Assembly (NCBI RefSeq): GCF_018687635.1 | Contig: NZ_CP061300.1 | Coordinates: 1 to 64,000, forward strand | Reading direction: 5' to 3' | DNA length: 64,000 nucleotides | Source of the DNA: Polynucleobacter sp. MWH-Braz-FAM2G | GTDB taxonomy: Bacteria; Pseudomonadota; Gammaproteobacteria; Burkholderiales; Burkholderiaceae | Shown: positions 1 to 10,808 of the stretch, piece by piece | How positions within the stretch are numbered: the first letter of the stretch is position 1 | Layout of the letters: the number at the start of each line of letters is the position of its first letter | Notes under the pieces: generated by a model | Told to the model about the DNA's origin: nothing | What the model saw: the letters and a program-made list of their open reading frames with translations, nothing else | Database searches by the model: none | Program-made: the position numbers and the translations under genes

Positions 1-1428
1 ATGAGCAACTTACAAAATCCCCCCGCCTTGAATTCAACTAGCCCACTGGGGTTTTGGGATGATGCTATCGGCATTTTATCCCGCGAACTGTCACCCCAAC
101 AGTTTAAAACGTGGATTCAGCCCCTTACTTTGATGTCTTTTATTGAAAGTGATGACTCACTAACAATAGGTGCTCCAAACCGATTTAAGCTCGACTGGAT
201 TAAAAAAACATTTGCTGACCGCTTTCAAGAGTTGGCTGCCCAGTATTTTGGGCGCCCCATTAATATAGATTTCACATTAGCGATTGAGCCAACAAGCCCG
301 ACCATCGCCACTCCAAACATCACCTCAGAAACAGCCCCACAACAACCTTCTGACGATGTAGCCGAACCTAGTATTTCAGTGGATGAGAGCACTTTTGAGA
401 TTGAAGACCACTCAAAATTAAACCCCAACTTAACGTTTGAAACTTTTGTAACTGGTAAGGCCAATCAATTAGCAAGAGCCGCGTCAATTCAGGTTGCTCA
501 TAACCCAGGAACATCTTATAACCCAATGTTTTTGTATGGCGGGGTGGGTTTAGGCAAGACCCACCTGATCCACGCGATAGGTAATCACCTATTAAAAGAC
601 AAACCAAACGCCAGAATTCGCTACATCCATGCAGAACAATATGTATCTGACGTTGTGCGCGCCTATCAGCAAAAAGCATTTGATCGATTTAAGCGCTACT
701 ACCACTCCTTAGATCTGTTGTTAATTGACGATATTCAGTTTTTTAGCGGTAAATCTAGAACACAGGAAGAGTTCTTTTACGCCTTTGAGGCTTTGTTAAG
801 CAATAAATCTCAAGTCATTATTACTAGTGATACCTACCCCAAAGAAATGTCGGGAATAGACGACCGCCTCATTTCACGCTTCGACTCTGGATTGACGGTT
901 GCAATTGAACCGCCTGAGCTAGAAATGCGGGTTGCCATCTTGATGAAAAAAGCAATAAGTGAAGGCATTCCAATGAGTGAGGATGTCGCATTCTTTGTTG
1001 CAAAACATCTTCGTTCGAATGTACGCGAGCTTGAGGGTGCTTTAAGGAAAATTTTGGCATTTGTACGTTTCCATGGGCGAGAAGTAACAATTGAAGTTGC
1101 CAGAACGGCACTAAAAGACTTGCTTTCCATCCAAAACCGCCAGATTTCAGTCGATAACATCCAAAAAGCTGTTGCCGATTTTTACAGCATTAAGGTTGCT
1201 GATATGTATTCCAAAAAGCGTCCGGCCAATATTGCTCGGCCACGCCAAATTGCGATGTTTATGGCTAAAGAACTTACCCAAAAAAGTCTTCCTGAAATTG
1301 GCGAACTATTTGGGGGTAGAGACCACACAACCGTTTTACATGCTGTTCGTAAGATTTCTGAAGAACGGGCTCATGATGGACAACTAAACCATGAAATCCA
1401 CGTTATTGAACAAACTTTAAAGGCTTAA
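1..1428 (+). CDS. dnaA: Chromosomal replication initiator protein DnaA
   Basis: DnaA binds 9-bp DnaA boxes at oriC, forms an ATP-dependent filament and melts the origin. The 475-aa product has the usual layout: an N-terminal interaction domain (about 15-85), a variable linker rich in T, P and S (about 90-145), an AAA+ domain with Walker A GGVGLGKT at 180-187 and a Walker B LLIDDIQ, and a C-terminal DNA-binding domain with the DnaA signature [11 protein letters not shown] at 438-448. The ORF begins at base 1, so its promoter lies outside the window. It is followed by a DnaA-box-rich spacer and dnaN, the classic origin arrangement. Confidence 0.98.
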   Translation: MSNLQNPPALNSTSPLGFWDDAIGILSRELSPQQFKTWIQPLTLMSFIESDDSLTIGAPNRFKLDWIKKTFADRFQELAAQYFGRPINIDFTLAIEPTSPTIATPNITSETAPQQPSDDVAEPSISVDESTFEIEDHSKLNPNLTFETFVTGKANQLARAASIQVAHNPGTSYNPMFLYGGVGLGKTHLIHAIGNHLLKDKPNARIRYIHAEQYVSDVVRAYQQKAFDRFKRYYHSLDLLLIDDIQFFSGKSRTQEEFFYAFEALLSNKSQVIITSDTYPKEMSGIDDRLISRFDSGLTVAIEPPELEMRVAILMKKAISEGIPMSEDVAFFVAKHLRSNVRELEGALRKILAFVRFHGREVTIEVARTALKDLLSIQNRQISVDNIQKAVADFYSIKVADMYSKKRPANIARPRQIAMFMAKELTQKSLPEIGELFGGRDHTTVLHAVRKISEERAHDGQLNHEIHVIEQTLKA

Positions 1429-1691
1429 TTTTTGCCTGTGGGTAAGTGTGTGGATAACCCTAGGGATAAGTTTGGGGATTTGATGTGGATAAATTGTGGA
1501 AAGACTCATGTTCATGCAAAAATAGGGTATTGATTAAAAGTTATCCCCTTTTTATGCACGCTTTATACAAAAGTTTTCCACAGGTTTTTTAGTCTTTAAT
1601 GTGTTGTTTTATAAAGGGTTTTTGACTTATCCACGGAATTTCAAGCCCTTATTACTATTACTACTAAGATATATACAAGGATTTAAAAGCA
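1429..1691. other. oriC: Candidate replication origin (oriC) between dnaA and dnaN
   Basis: This 263-bp spacer has two perfect reverse-orientation DnaA boxes (TGTGGATAA at 1449-1457 and 1484-1492). Three forward sites have one mismatch: TTATGCACG 1552-1560, TTTTCCACA 1574-1582 and TTATCCACG 1627-1635. The right half (about 1583-1690) is strongly A+T rich and could be the unwinding element. Box density and the dnaA-dnaN setting are what is known for many bacterial origins; origin function itself is inferred. A promoter for dnaN probably also lies here but was not resolved. Confidence 0.8.
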
Positions 1692-2807
1692 ATGCAACTC
1701 GTTAACACTTCACGCGATAGCCTACTAAAACCACTTCAGGTTGTTAGTGGAATTGTTGAACGTAGACACACACTTCCTATCTTGGCAAATTTGTTGTTTA
1801 AAAAGGTAGGTGAAAAGGTCTCATTAATCTCAACAGATATTGAGATCCAAATTACAACTAATGCAAATTTTGGTGTTGGGTCTGAGGATGTCACAACTAC
1901 AGTTGCAGCAAGAAAGCTTTTAGATATTTTGCGTGCTCTTCCAGAGGGTCCGGTGTCGTTAAATTTAAAAGACAATCGTATGGTTGTTCAAAGCGGTAAA
2001 AGTCGATTCTCTTTGCAAACACTTTCAGCTACAGAGTTTCCTGTAATGCAAAGTGTTGGTGAAGTTACTGCATCTTGGAAGATGTCTCAAAAAAGTTTCA
2101 AACAGTTAATTGGTCAAGTGCATTTCTCGATGGCCCAACAAGACATTCGTTACTATCTAAATGGAATGCTCTTGGTTGTTGAGGGTAAAGAGGTTGTAGC
2201 TGTTGCAACAGATGGTCATCGCCTTGCTTATTCACAAGTTGAGTTAGCGGAAGCTCCAGCAGGTTCTGGTCAAAAACAAGAAATTATTATTCCTCGCAAA
2301 ACAATCCTAGAGTGCCAGCATTTATTAGAGGATTCAGATGAGCCTTTAGAGATAAGTTTGACAGCTAATCAAGTGAAGTTCTCATTTGGTGATATTGAGC
2401 TAATTTCAAAATTAGTAGAAGGCAAGTTTCCAGATTTTCAAAGAGTCATTCCAAAGGGGCATAAAAACAGTTTGGTTGTTGGCCGCGATGACTTGCAGTC
2501 CGCGCTTCAAAGGGCTGCTATTTTGACGACGGATAAATTTAAAGGTGTTAGATTTTCTTTGTCACCTAATCGCATCACCATTCAATCAACTAACGCAGAA
2601 CAAGAAGAAGCTCAAGAAGAGATCGAAACAAACTACACCGGCGATTCTGTGGAGATTGGGTTTAACGTTAGCTATTTACTTGATGTTCTGTCCAACTTGA
2701 AAAATGAAAACATTCAAATTAGTTTGGGTGATGCAAATAGCAGTGCCGTAATTACTCTGCCTGGCTCAGAGAGTTTTAAGTATGTTGTGATGCCAATGCG
2801 TATTTAA
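1692..2807 (+). CDS. dnaN: DNA polymerase III beta subunit (sliding clamp)
   Basis: DnaN is the ring-shaped clamp that tethers DNA polymerase III to DNA and recruits other repair and replication proteins. The 371-aa product matches the usual length (about 366) and shows three clamp-fold repeats. It starts MQLVNTSRDSLLKPLQ and ends with the conserved hydrophobic VVMPMRI, which forms part of the client-peptide pocket. It lies between the presumed origin and gyrB, with 11 bp to gyrB, so the two are probably co-transcribed. Confidence 0.97.
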   Translation: MQLVNTSRDSLLKPLQVVSGIVERRHTLPILANLLFKKVGEKVSLISTDIEIQITTNANFGVGSEDVTTTVAARKLLDILRALPEGPVSLNLKDNRMVVQSGKSRFSLQTLSATEFPVMQSVGEVTASWKMSQKSFKQLIGQVHFSMAQQDIRYYLNGMLLVVEGKEVVAVATDGHRLAYSQVELAEAPAGSGQKQEIIIPRKTILECQHLLEDSDEPLEISLTANQVKFSFGDIELISKLVEGKFPDFQRVIPKGHKNSLVVGRDDLQSALQRAAILTTDKFKGVRFSLSPNRITIQSTNAEQEEAQEEIETNYTGDSVEIGFNVSYLLDVLSNLKNENIQISLGDANSSAVITLPGSESFKYVVMPMRI

Positions 2808-2812
2808 CTTAG

Positions 2813-5317
<2,505 letters not shown>

Positions 5318-5319
5318 AT

Positions 5320-5814
5320 ATGGCATCCAAAAAATTAAAACCACCAAAGGTGGATAGATCTTCTATTGTTGTTAAATCATCACCAATTCATGGCAAAGGC
5401 GTCTTTGTCGCAAAACCCATTAAAAAAGGTCAAGCAATTATTGAATACAAGGGGGAGCGCATTAGTTGGAAGTTGGCAGAAAAGCGCCACCCACACGACC
5501 CCAAAGATCCAAATCACACCTTCTACTTTTCTTTAGAAGACGGTCGTGTCATTGATGCGAAATATGGCGGTAATGCTGCGCGCTGGATAAATCATTCTTG
5601 CAAACCTTCTTGTGAAACTCGAGAGGATGTATTTAATGGAAAGCCGCGAGTTTTTATTTATGCAAAGCGAAGCTTAAAGGTTGGTGAAGAGTTGTTTTAT
5701 GACTACTCACTAGATATTGGTGGGCGCATTACCAAAAAAATCAAAAAAGATTATGAATGTCGCTGCGGTGCTAAAAAATGCCGTGGCACTATGTTGGCAA
5801 TCGAAGAGAAATAA
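5320..5814 (+). CDS. SET-domain protein (putative protein-lysine methyltransferase)
   Basis: The 164-aa protein is essentially a bare SET domain. It carries an N-terminal SPIHGKGVFVAKPI segment, the SAM-binding and pseudoknot motif NHSC at 91-94, the catalytic-type YDY at 127-129, and a post-SET Cys cluster (C147, C149, C154) which with C94 could bind zinc as in eukaryotic enzymes. SET proteins transfer methyl groups from SAM to lysines; the substrate here is unknown. It starts 2 bp after gyrB stops, so translation may be coupled. The next gene starts 14 bp downstream. Fold assignment is firm; activity is inferred. Confidence 0.85.
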   Translation: MASKKLKPPKVDRSSIVVKSSPIHGKGVFVAKPIKKGQAIIEYKGERISWKLAEKRHPHDPKDPNHTFYFSLEDGRVIDAKYGGNAARWINHSCKPSCETREDVFNGKPRVFIYAKRSLKVGEELFYDYSLDIGGRITKKIKKDYECRCGAKKCRGTMLAIEEK

Positions 5815-5828
5815 ATCATCTTTCAGTT

Positions 5829-6044
5829 ATGTTGTTCGTAACAATTCAGGAGCTCGAGGCTGCCATTAATTATTGGCGTAGTCAGTCGCCGTCAGAAGGC
5901 GACGAGTTGCAACTTTGCCCAGAGGCCTCGGCTTTGGCCAAGCCTTATGCTTTGATGATTGTGCAGGGCGCCCAACGGGTGCCGATGGATGTTTTGGATG
6001 GTCTTGCGCGCACCGCTATCCAAGAGTTTCAGAAAAACAAATAA
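5829..6044 (+). CDS. Small DUF3717-type protein of unknown function
   Basis: A 71-aa hypothetical protein. The reading frame is open further upstream (from 5778), but that would overlap the SET gene; the ATG at 5829 is preferred because the product then begins MLFVTIQELEAAINYW, which resembles DUF3717 proteins of Burkholderiales. The protein is soluble and mostly helical by composition, with a conserved-looking LCPEASALAKPYALM stretch around 35-50. No catalytic motif is visible. It may be the last gene of the dnaN-gyrB-SET unit. Confidence 0.7.
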   Translation: MLFVTIQELEAAINYWRSQSPSEGDELQLCPEASALAKPYALMIVQGAQRVPMDVLDGLARTAIQEFQKNK

Positions 6045-6146
6045 GTAAATATTTGGCACCCTAGAGTATTTAGGGTTATTGCTATATATAGCCAGTCTTT
6101 CTTAAGGTATTCTCATAATCTTGCTCCCAGGTAGGGGGTAGAGGGT

Positions 6147-6914
6147 ATGAGATTGCAAGAAACAATATTAAAAACAATTGGACTGGGAAAATCTTTTAAG
6201 GGATTCTCTGCGGTCACAGATGTGAACCTCGACGTCACTCGCGGGACCATTCATGCTTTGATTGGTCCAAATGGCGCCGGCAAAACCACGTGCTTTAACT
6301 TGTTGACCAAGTTTTTGGAGCCTACAAGCGGGCAGATTTTGTTTAATGGCTTTGATATCACCAAAGAGAAGCCAGCTCAAATTGCCCGCAGGGGTGTTAT
6401 TCGATCTTTTCAGATATCGGCGGTATTTCCCCATTTAACAGTTCTTGAGAATGTTCGTGTTGCACTGCAGCGAGGCTTGGGGACCGAATTTCACTTTTGG
6501 AAATCTGGCGACTCGTTAAATGTATTGAATGAGCGTGCTTTAGAGCTTCTCCATGAGGTTGGCTTGGAGGGTTTTGCTGATGAGGAAACCCTAAACCTAG
6601 CTTATGGACGCAAAAGAGCGCTTGAAATTGCAACCACTCTGGCCATGGAGCCCGAGCTGATGTTGTTGGACGAGCCCACTCAAGGCATGGGGCATGAAGA
6701 CGTGGAGCGTGTAACAGAGTTAATCGATCGCGTGGCCAAGGGTCGAACCATACTGATGGTCGAGCACAATATGAAAGTCGTTTCCTCAATTGCCGATCGA
6801 ATCACTGTGTTGCAGCGTGGCTCAGTGTTGGCAGAGGGCTCTTATCAGGAGGTTTCTAACAACCCATTGGTTGTTGAGGCTTATATGGGTAGCCATGGGG
6901 GAGACAACCTATGA
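6147..6914 (+). CDS. HAAT-family ABC transporter ATP-binding protein, LivG-like
   Basis: One of two ATPases of a branched-chain-amino-acid-type importer encoded by the five genes at 6147-10732. The 255-aa product has Walker A GPNGAGKT at 40-47, a Q-loop in the RSFQISAVFPHLTV segment, Walker B LMLLDEPTQGM and the H-loop VEHN. The ABC signature is LAYGRKR at 151-157 instead of LSGGQ/LSxGE, so this half of the composite ATP site is non-standard. The stop overlaps the start of the next gene (4 bp, ATGA), implying coupled translation. The substrate cannot be read from the sequence; amino acids, urea or short amides are all transported by this family. Confidence 0.9.
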   Translation: MRLQETILKTIGLGKSFKGFSAVTDVNLDVTRGTIHALIGPNGAGKTTCFNLLTKFLEPTSGQILFNGFDITKEKPAQIARRGVIRSFQISAVFPHLTVLENVRVALQRGLGTEFHFWKSGDSLNVLNERALELLHEVGLEGFADEETLNLAYGRKRALEIATTLAMEPELMLLDEPTQGMGHEDVERVTELIDRVAKGRTILMVEHNMKVVSSIADRITVLQRGSVLAEGSYQEVSNNPLVVEAYMGSHGGDNL

Positions 6915-7615
6915 GCACCATGGCGCTAGAGGTAAAAAATTTAGAGTCTTGGTATGGTGAGTCACACATTTTGCATGGCGTTAACTTCGCTGTGCGCGAT
7001 GGCGAGGTTGTGACTCTCTTGGGCAGAAATGGCGCTGGACGAAGCACCATTCTTAAAACAATTTTAGGTTTGACTAGCAAAAGAACTGGCTCTGTACAGA
7101 TTTATGGCACAGAGACAATCTCCATGCCCACTTACAAGGTTGCTCGTTTAGGGGTTGGATTTTGTCCCGAAGAAAGAGGAATTTTTGCAAGCTTAAGTAC
7201 GGAAGAAAACTTATTGCTTTTGCCTGAGATTGCTCCAGGTGGTATGGGTTTGGATGAAATTTATGAAATGTTTCCAAACCTTTATGAGAGACGCAACAGC
7301 CCGGGCACTCGCTTATCTGGCGGCGAACAACAGATGTTAGCAATGGCGCGAATCCTCAGAACTGGCGCCAAACTTCTTTTGCTTGATGAAATTACCGAAG
7401 GCTTGGCACCTGTTATTGTGCAAAAACTCGGTGAAGTTGTTACTAGCCTGCGTAATAAGGGGTTCACCATTGTCTTGGTTGAGCAGAACTTCCGTTTTGC
7501 GGCGCCTTTGGCTGATCGCCATTACGTCGTCGAGCATGGAAACGTGGTTGAGGTTGTAAATCAAAACGAGCTTGCCGAAAAGGCAACGTTATTAAACGAG
7601 TATCTTGGTGTTTAG
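6911..7615 (+). CDS. HAAT-family ABC transporter ATP-binding protein, LivF-like
   Basis: Second ATPase of the importer, 234 aa, the usual LivF length. The signature LSGGEQ at 135-140 and Walker B LLLLDEITEGL are canonical. The Walker A is GRNGAGRST at 38-46, so the normally invariant lysine is Arg44. The H-loop histidine is Gln (VEQN), which is common in LivF proteins. With the LAYGRKR signature of the partner these changes all map to one of the two ATP sites of the heterodimer. It overlaps the preceding gene by 4 bp and is followed 21 bp later by the binding-protein gene. Confidence 0.9.
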   Translation: MSTMALEVKNLESWYGESHILHGVNFAVRDGEVVTLLGRNGAGRSTILKTILGLTSKRTGSVQIYGTETISMPTYKVARLGVGFCPEERGIFASLSTEENLLLLPEIAPGGMGLDEIYEMFPNLYERRNSPGTRLSGGEQQMLAMARILRTGAKLLLLDEITEGLAPVIVQKLGEVVTSLRNKGFTIVLVEQNFRFAAPLADRHYVVEHGNVVEVVNQNELAEKATLLNEYLGV

Positions 7616-7636
7616 TAGTTCCTATAGGAGATAGAA

Positions 7637-8863
7637 ATGAAGTTAAAGCAAATAACCGCGTGTCTGGTAGCGGCAACCATGTTTGGTTCCAATCCAATTT
7701 TTGCGCAAAGCTCGCCCAAAGTAAGTGGCGATGTTATTAAGATTGGTGTATTGACTGACCTTTCTTCAACTTATTCTGATTTGGCTGGTCCAGGCGCGGT
7801 AATTGCTGCAAAAATGGCAATCGCCGATTTTTCCAAAGATGGCACAGTCATTGGAAAAAAGATCGAATTGGTTAGCGCCGATCATCAAAACAAGGCTGAT
7901 ATTGCAGCAAATAAAGCACGCGAATGGTATGACAAAGATGGCGTCGATGTCATTGTTGAGCTAGTTTCAACCAACGTGGCTTTGGCTGTAATGGAAGTGG
8001 CAGAACAAAAGAACAAAATCACTTTAGTTTCTGGCGCAGCATCTTTGCCGATCACCAATGAAAAGTGCACCGCTAATAACGTGCATTGGACTTATGACAC
8101 CTATGCGCTTTCAAATGGAACAGCCAAGGCAGTTGTAAAGCAAGGCAAAAAGAATTGGTACTTCATTACCGCTGATTATGCTTTCGGAGCTGCGTTGGAA
8201 AAAGACTCAACCAATGTAGTTAATGCAAACGGCGGTAAAGTTCTTGGCACAAGCAAGCACCCATTCCCGAACAGCGACTTCTCATCCTATCTTTTGAAGG
8301 CTCAAGCAAGTGGTGCTGATGTAGTTGCATTAGCAAATGCTGGACAAGACACTATCAATAGCGTCAAGCAAGCATCTGAATTTGGTATCAACAAAAAACA
8401 AACCGTTGTTCCATTGCTGATGTTTATTACTGATGTGCACTCTTTGGGTTTAAATGCAGCTCAAGGCATGTACCTCACAGAGGGATTCTATTGGGATAAG
8501 GATGACAAGACTCGCGCGTTTGCAAAACGTTTCATCTTGCAACACAAGCGTATGCCATCAAGCGTTCAAGCTGGCGTTTACTCATCAGTTCTTGCTTACT
8601 TAAATGCCGTACAAAAAGCTGGCACTGACGACACTCAAGCCGTAATGAAAGCTCTCAAATCAACGAATATTGATGATGGCCTATTTAAAGGCAAGATTCG
8701 TGCGGATGGTAAGTTTGAGCATGACATGTACTTGCTAGAAGTGAAGAAGCCTGCTGACTCTAAGAGCCCATGGGACTATTACAACGTGAAAGCGGTGATT
8801 CCAGCTGCTGAAGCAACACAACCACTTTCATTGTCACGATGCAAGCTGGTTACTAACAAGTAA
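7637..8863 (+). CDS. Periplasmic substrate-binding protein of the HAAT ABC importer
   Basis: The 408-aa protein begins with a clear Sec signal peptide (basic MKLK, a hydrophobic run, likely cleavage after IFAQ near residue 24). The type I periplasmic-binding fold follows (KIGVLTDLSSTYSDLAGPGAV, typical of LivJ/UrtA/AmiC-like receptors). It would capture ligand in the periplasm and deliver it to the LivH/LivM-type permeases encoded next. A purine-rich stretch (TAGGAGAT) before the ATG serves as ribosome binding site. The ligand is not predictable by eye. Confidence 0.92.
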   Translation: MKLKQITACLVAATMFGSNPIFAQSSPKVSGDVIKIGVLTDLSSTYSDLAGPGAVIAAKMAIADFSKDGTVIGKKIELVSADHQNKADIAANKAREWYDKDGVDVIVELVSTNVALAVMEVAEQKNKITLVSGAASLPITNEKCTANNVHWTYDTYALSNGTAKAVVKQGKKNWYFITADYAFGAALEKDSTNVVNANGGKVLGTSKHPFPNSDFSSYLLKAQASGADVVALANAGQDTINSVKQASEFGINKKQTVVPLLMFITDVHSLGLNAAQGMYLTEGFYWDKDDKTRAFAKRFILQHKRMPSSVQAGVYSSVLAYLNAVQKAGTDDTQAVMKALKSTNIDDGLFKGKIRADGKFEHDMYLLEVKKPADSKSPWDYYNVKAVIPAAEATQPLSLSRCKLVTNK

Positions 8864-8879
8864 TTGATCCCTATCGCGT

Positions 8880-9800
8880 ATGTTTGAACTTCTTGGAATT
8901 ACCCCTCAAGGGTTGGTTGCCCAGCTCTTGGTGGGGCTTATTAATGGCTCGTTTTATGCTATTTTGAGCTTGGGGTTGGCCATTATTTTTGGCCTTCTCA
9001 ATATCATTAATTTTGCACATGGCGCTCAGTACACAATGGGCGCCTTTATTGCATGGATTGGTTTAACCCAGATTAGCCAATGGCTTGGCTTTCCCGATCT
9101 GTCAATTAACTATTGGTTTGCATTAATTTTTGTTCCGCTTGTGTTGGCCGGCTTTGGCTTAATTCTTGAGCGAACTATGTTGCGTCGCTTGTATCACTTA
9201 GATCATCTATACGGCCTCTTACTGACCTTTGGCTTGGCGCTTATTATTGAGGGGATGTTCCGTCATTGGTATGGCATTTCTGGTGAAAGCTATCCAGCTC
9301 CAGAGATGTTGCAAGGAGCAATTCCGCTTGAGTCAATTGGAATCATTCTGCCTAAATATCGTTTATGGGTTGTGGTGATTTCTCTGGCCGTTTGTTTTTC
9401 CACTTGGTATGTTATCGAGAGAACCAAGCTCGGCGCTTATTTGCGCGCCGGAACTGAAAATCCAAAGCTGTTACAAGCATTTGGTATCAATGTTCCGCTG
9501 ATGATTTCCTTGGCTTATGCCTATGGTGTAGCCTTAGCTGGTTTCGCAGGTGTTTTGGCGGCCCCCATTTTTCAAGTAAACCCCTTAATGGGCTCCAACC
9601 TCATCATTGTTGTTTTTGCGGTTGTGGTGATTGGCGGCATGGGTTCTATCATGGGCGCTATTCTGACTGGTTTGGCGTTGGGCCTTGTTGAAGGTCTGAC
9701 CAAAGTGTTTTATCCAGAAGCTTCTGGCGTAGTTATCTTTGTGATTATGGCGATTGTGTTGCTGATTCGTCCTGCTGGACTGTTTGGGCGGGAGAAGTAA
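8880..9800 (+). CDS. HAAT-family ABC permease, LivH-like
   Basis: A 306-aa integral membrane protein with about eight hydrophobic segments and family-typical motifs: GLINGSFYAILSLGLAIIFG near the N-terminus, NIINFAHG around residues 41-48, and a C-terminal VVVIGGMGSIMGAILTG coupling region that contacts the ATPases. It pairs with the LivM-like permease encoded 2 bp downstream. The gene lies 16 bp after the binding-protein gene, in one transcription unit. Confidence 0.92.
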   Translation: MFELLGITPQGLVAQLLVGLINGSFYAILSLGLAIIFGLLNIINFAHGAQYTMGAFIAWIGLTQISQWLGFPDLSINYWFALIFVPLVLAGFGLILERTMLRRLYHLDHLYGLLLTFGLALIIEGMFRHWYGISGESYPAPEMLQGAIPLESIGIILPKYRLWVVVISLAVCFSTWYVIERTKLGAYLRAGTENPKLLQAFGINVPLMISLAYAYGVALAGFAGVLAAPIFQVNPLMGSNLIIVVFAVVVIGGMGSIMGAILTGLALGLVEGLTKVFYPEASGVVIFVIMAIVLLIRPAGLFGREK

Positions 9801-9802
9801 TC

Positions 9803-10732
9803 ATGAATCCAAAAACAAAATTACTTTACGGCATATTAGTTTTTATCGCTTTGCTATTGCCCTTCCAAGAATTTATTTATCTTGTGTTTGCAATGAAGGT
9901 TTTGTGTTTCGCCCTTTTTGCTTGTGCATTTAACTTACTCTTGGGCTTTACTGGCTTGCTGTCATTTGGTCACGCAGCATTTTTTGGAACTGCCGCTTAC
10001 ATCACCGCTTACTTTTGTAAAGAGGCTGGCCTATCCCCTGAACTTGGAATTATCCTAGGAGTTTTTGGATCGGGTGTATTGGGATTCTTAATTGGCTCAC
10101 TAGCCATTCGTAGACAGGGCATTTATTTTGCGATGGTGACTTTAGCGCTATCGCAAATGGTTTACTTCCTGGCCGTTCAACTTCCATTTACTGGTGGTGA
10201 GGATGGAATTCAGGGTGTACCCCGTGGAATGCTATTTGGTTTGATTGACTTGAAAAATGATGTTGCCATGTACTACTTTGTGCTGGCGGTTTTCTTGTTT
10301 GGTTTTGCGGTCATCATGCGCGCCGTTTATTCGCCATTTGGCCAGGTCTTGAAGGCGATTCGTGAGAATGAGCCGCGCGCAATTTCTTTGGGCTACGACG
10401 TTGATAGATTTAAGTTGATCTCCTTCGTAATTTCTGCAGCACTCTCAGGGTTGGCAGGCTCAATGAAGTCTTTAGTATTCCAATTGGCAACATTGACGGA
10501 TGTTCATTGGCATATGTCGGGCGAGGTTGTGTTGATGACTTTGCTAGGTGGCATGGGAACTATTCTAGGACCAGTTGTAGGTGCGGGCATCGTTGTTGGT
10601 TTGCAAAACTATTTGGCTAATATTGGATCTTGGAGCACGATCGCAACCGGATTTATTTTTGTTATTTGTGTTTTGGCATTCCGACGTGGTGTGGTTGGAG
10701 AAATTTCAGCGCACTTTAAAAACAAAAACTAG
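9803..10732 (+). CDS. HAAT-family ABC permease, LivM-like
   Basis: The second permease, 309 aa, with many transmembrane segments. Motifs include NLLLGFTGLLSFGHAAFFG near residues 44-62 and a C-terminal EVVLMTLLGGMGTILGPVVG coupling loop. It forms the translocation pore with the LivH-like subunit. It is the last gene of the importer operon and is followed by a GC-rich hairpin (10764-10785). Confidence 0.92.
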   Translation: MNPKTKLLYGILVFIALLLPFQEFIYLVFAMKVLCFALFACAFNLLLGFTGLLSFGHAAFFGTAAYITAYFCKEAGLSPELGIILGVFGSGVLGFLIGSLAIRRQGIYFAMVTLALSQMVYFLAVQLPFTGGEDGIQGVPRGMLFGLIDLKNDVAMYYFVLAVFLFGFAVIMRAVYSPFGQVLKAIRENEPRAISLGYDVDRFKLISFVISAALSGLAGSMKSLVFQLATLTDVHWHMSGEVVLMTLLGGMGTILGPVVGAGIVVGLQNYLANIGSWSTIATGFIFVICVLAFRRGVVGEISAHFKNKN

Positions 10733-10763
10733 TTTTTGTTTTTTCCTTTTATTATTTGGTTTT

Positions 10764-10785
10764 AGTGCGGCGCATTCGCCGCACT
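10764..10785 (+). terminator. Hairpin after the importer operon, probable terminator
   Basis: A perfect 9-bp inverted repeat (AGTGCGGCG/CGCCGCACT) with the 4-nt loop CATT lies 31 bp after the livM-like stop. The following bases are CATTTAAAT rather than a clean T-run, so termination may be partial and the TSUP gene could receive read-through. Confidence 0.55.
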
Positions 10786-10808
10786 CATTTAAATAAAAGA
10801 GACTCCCC

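Noticed and set aside
5778..5828. Upstream extension of the DUF3717-type gene.
   Set aside because: The extra residues overlap the SET gene and do not look like the family N-terminus; ATG 5829 fits better.
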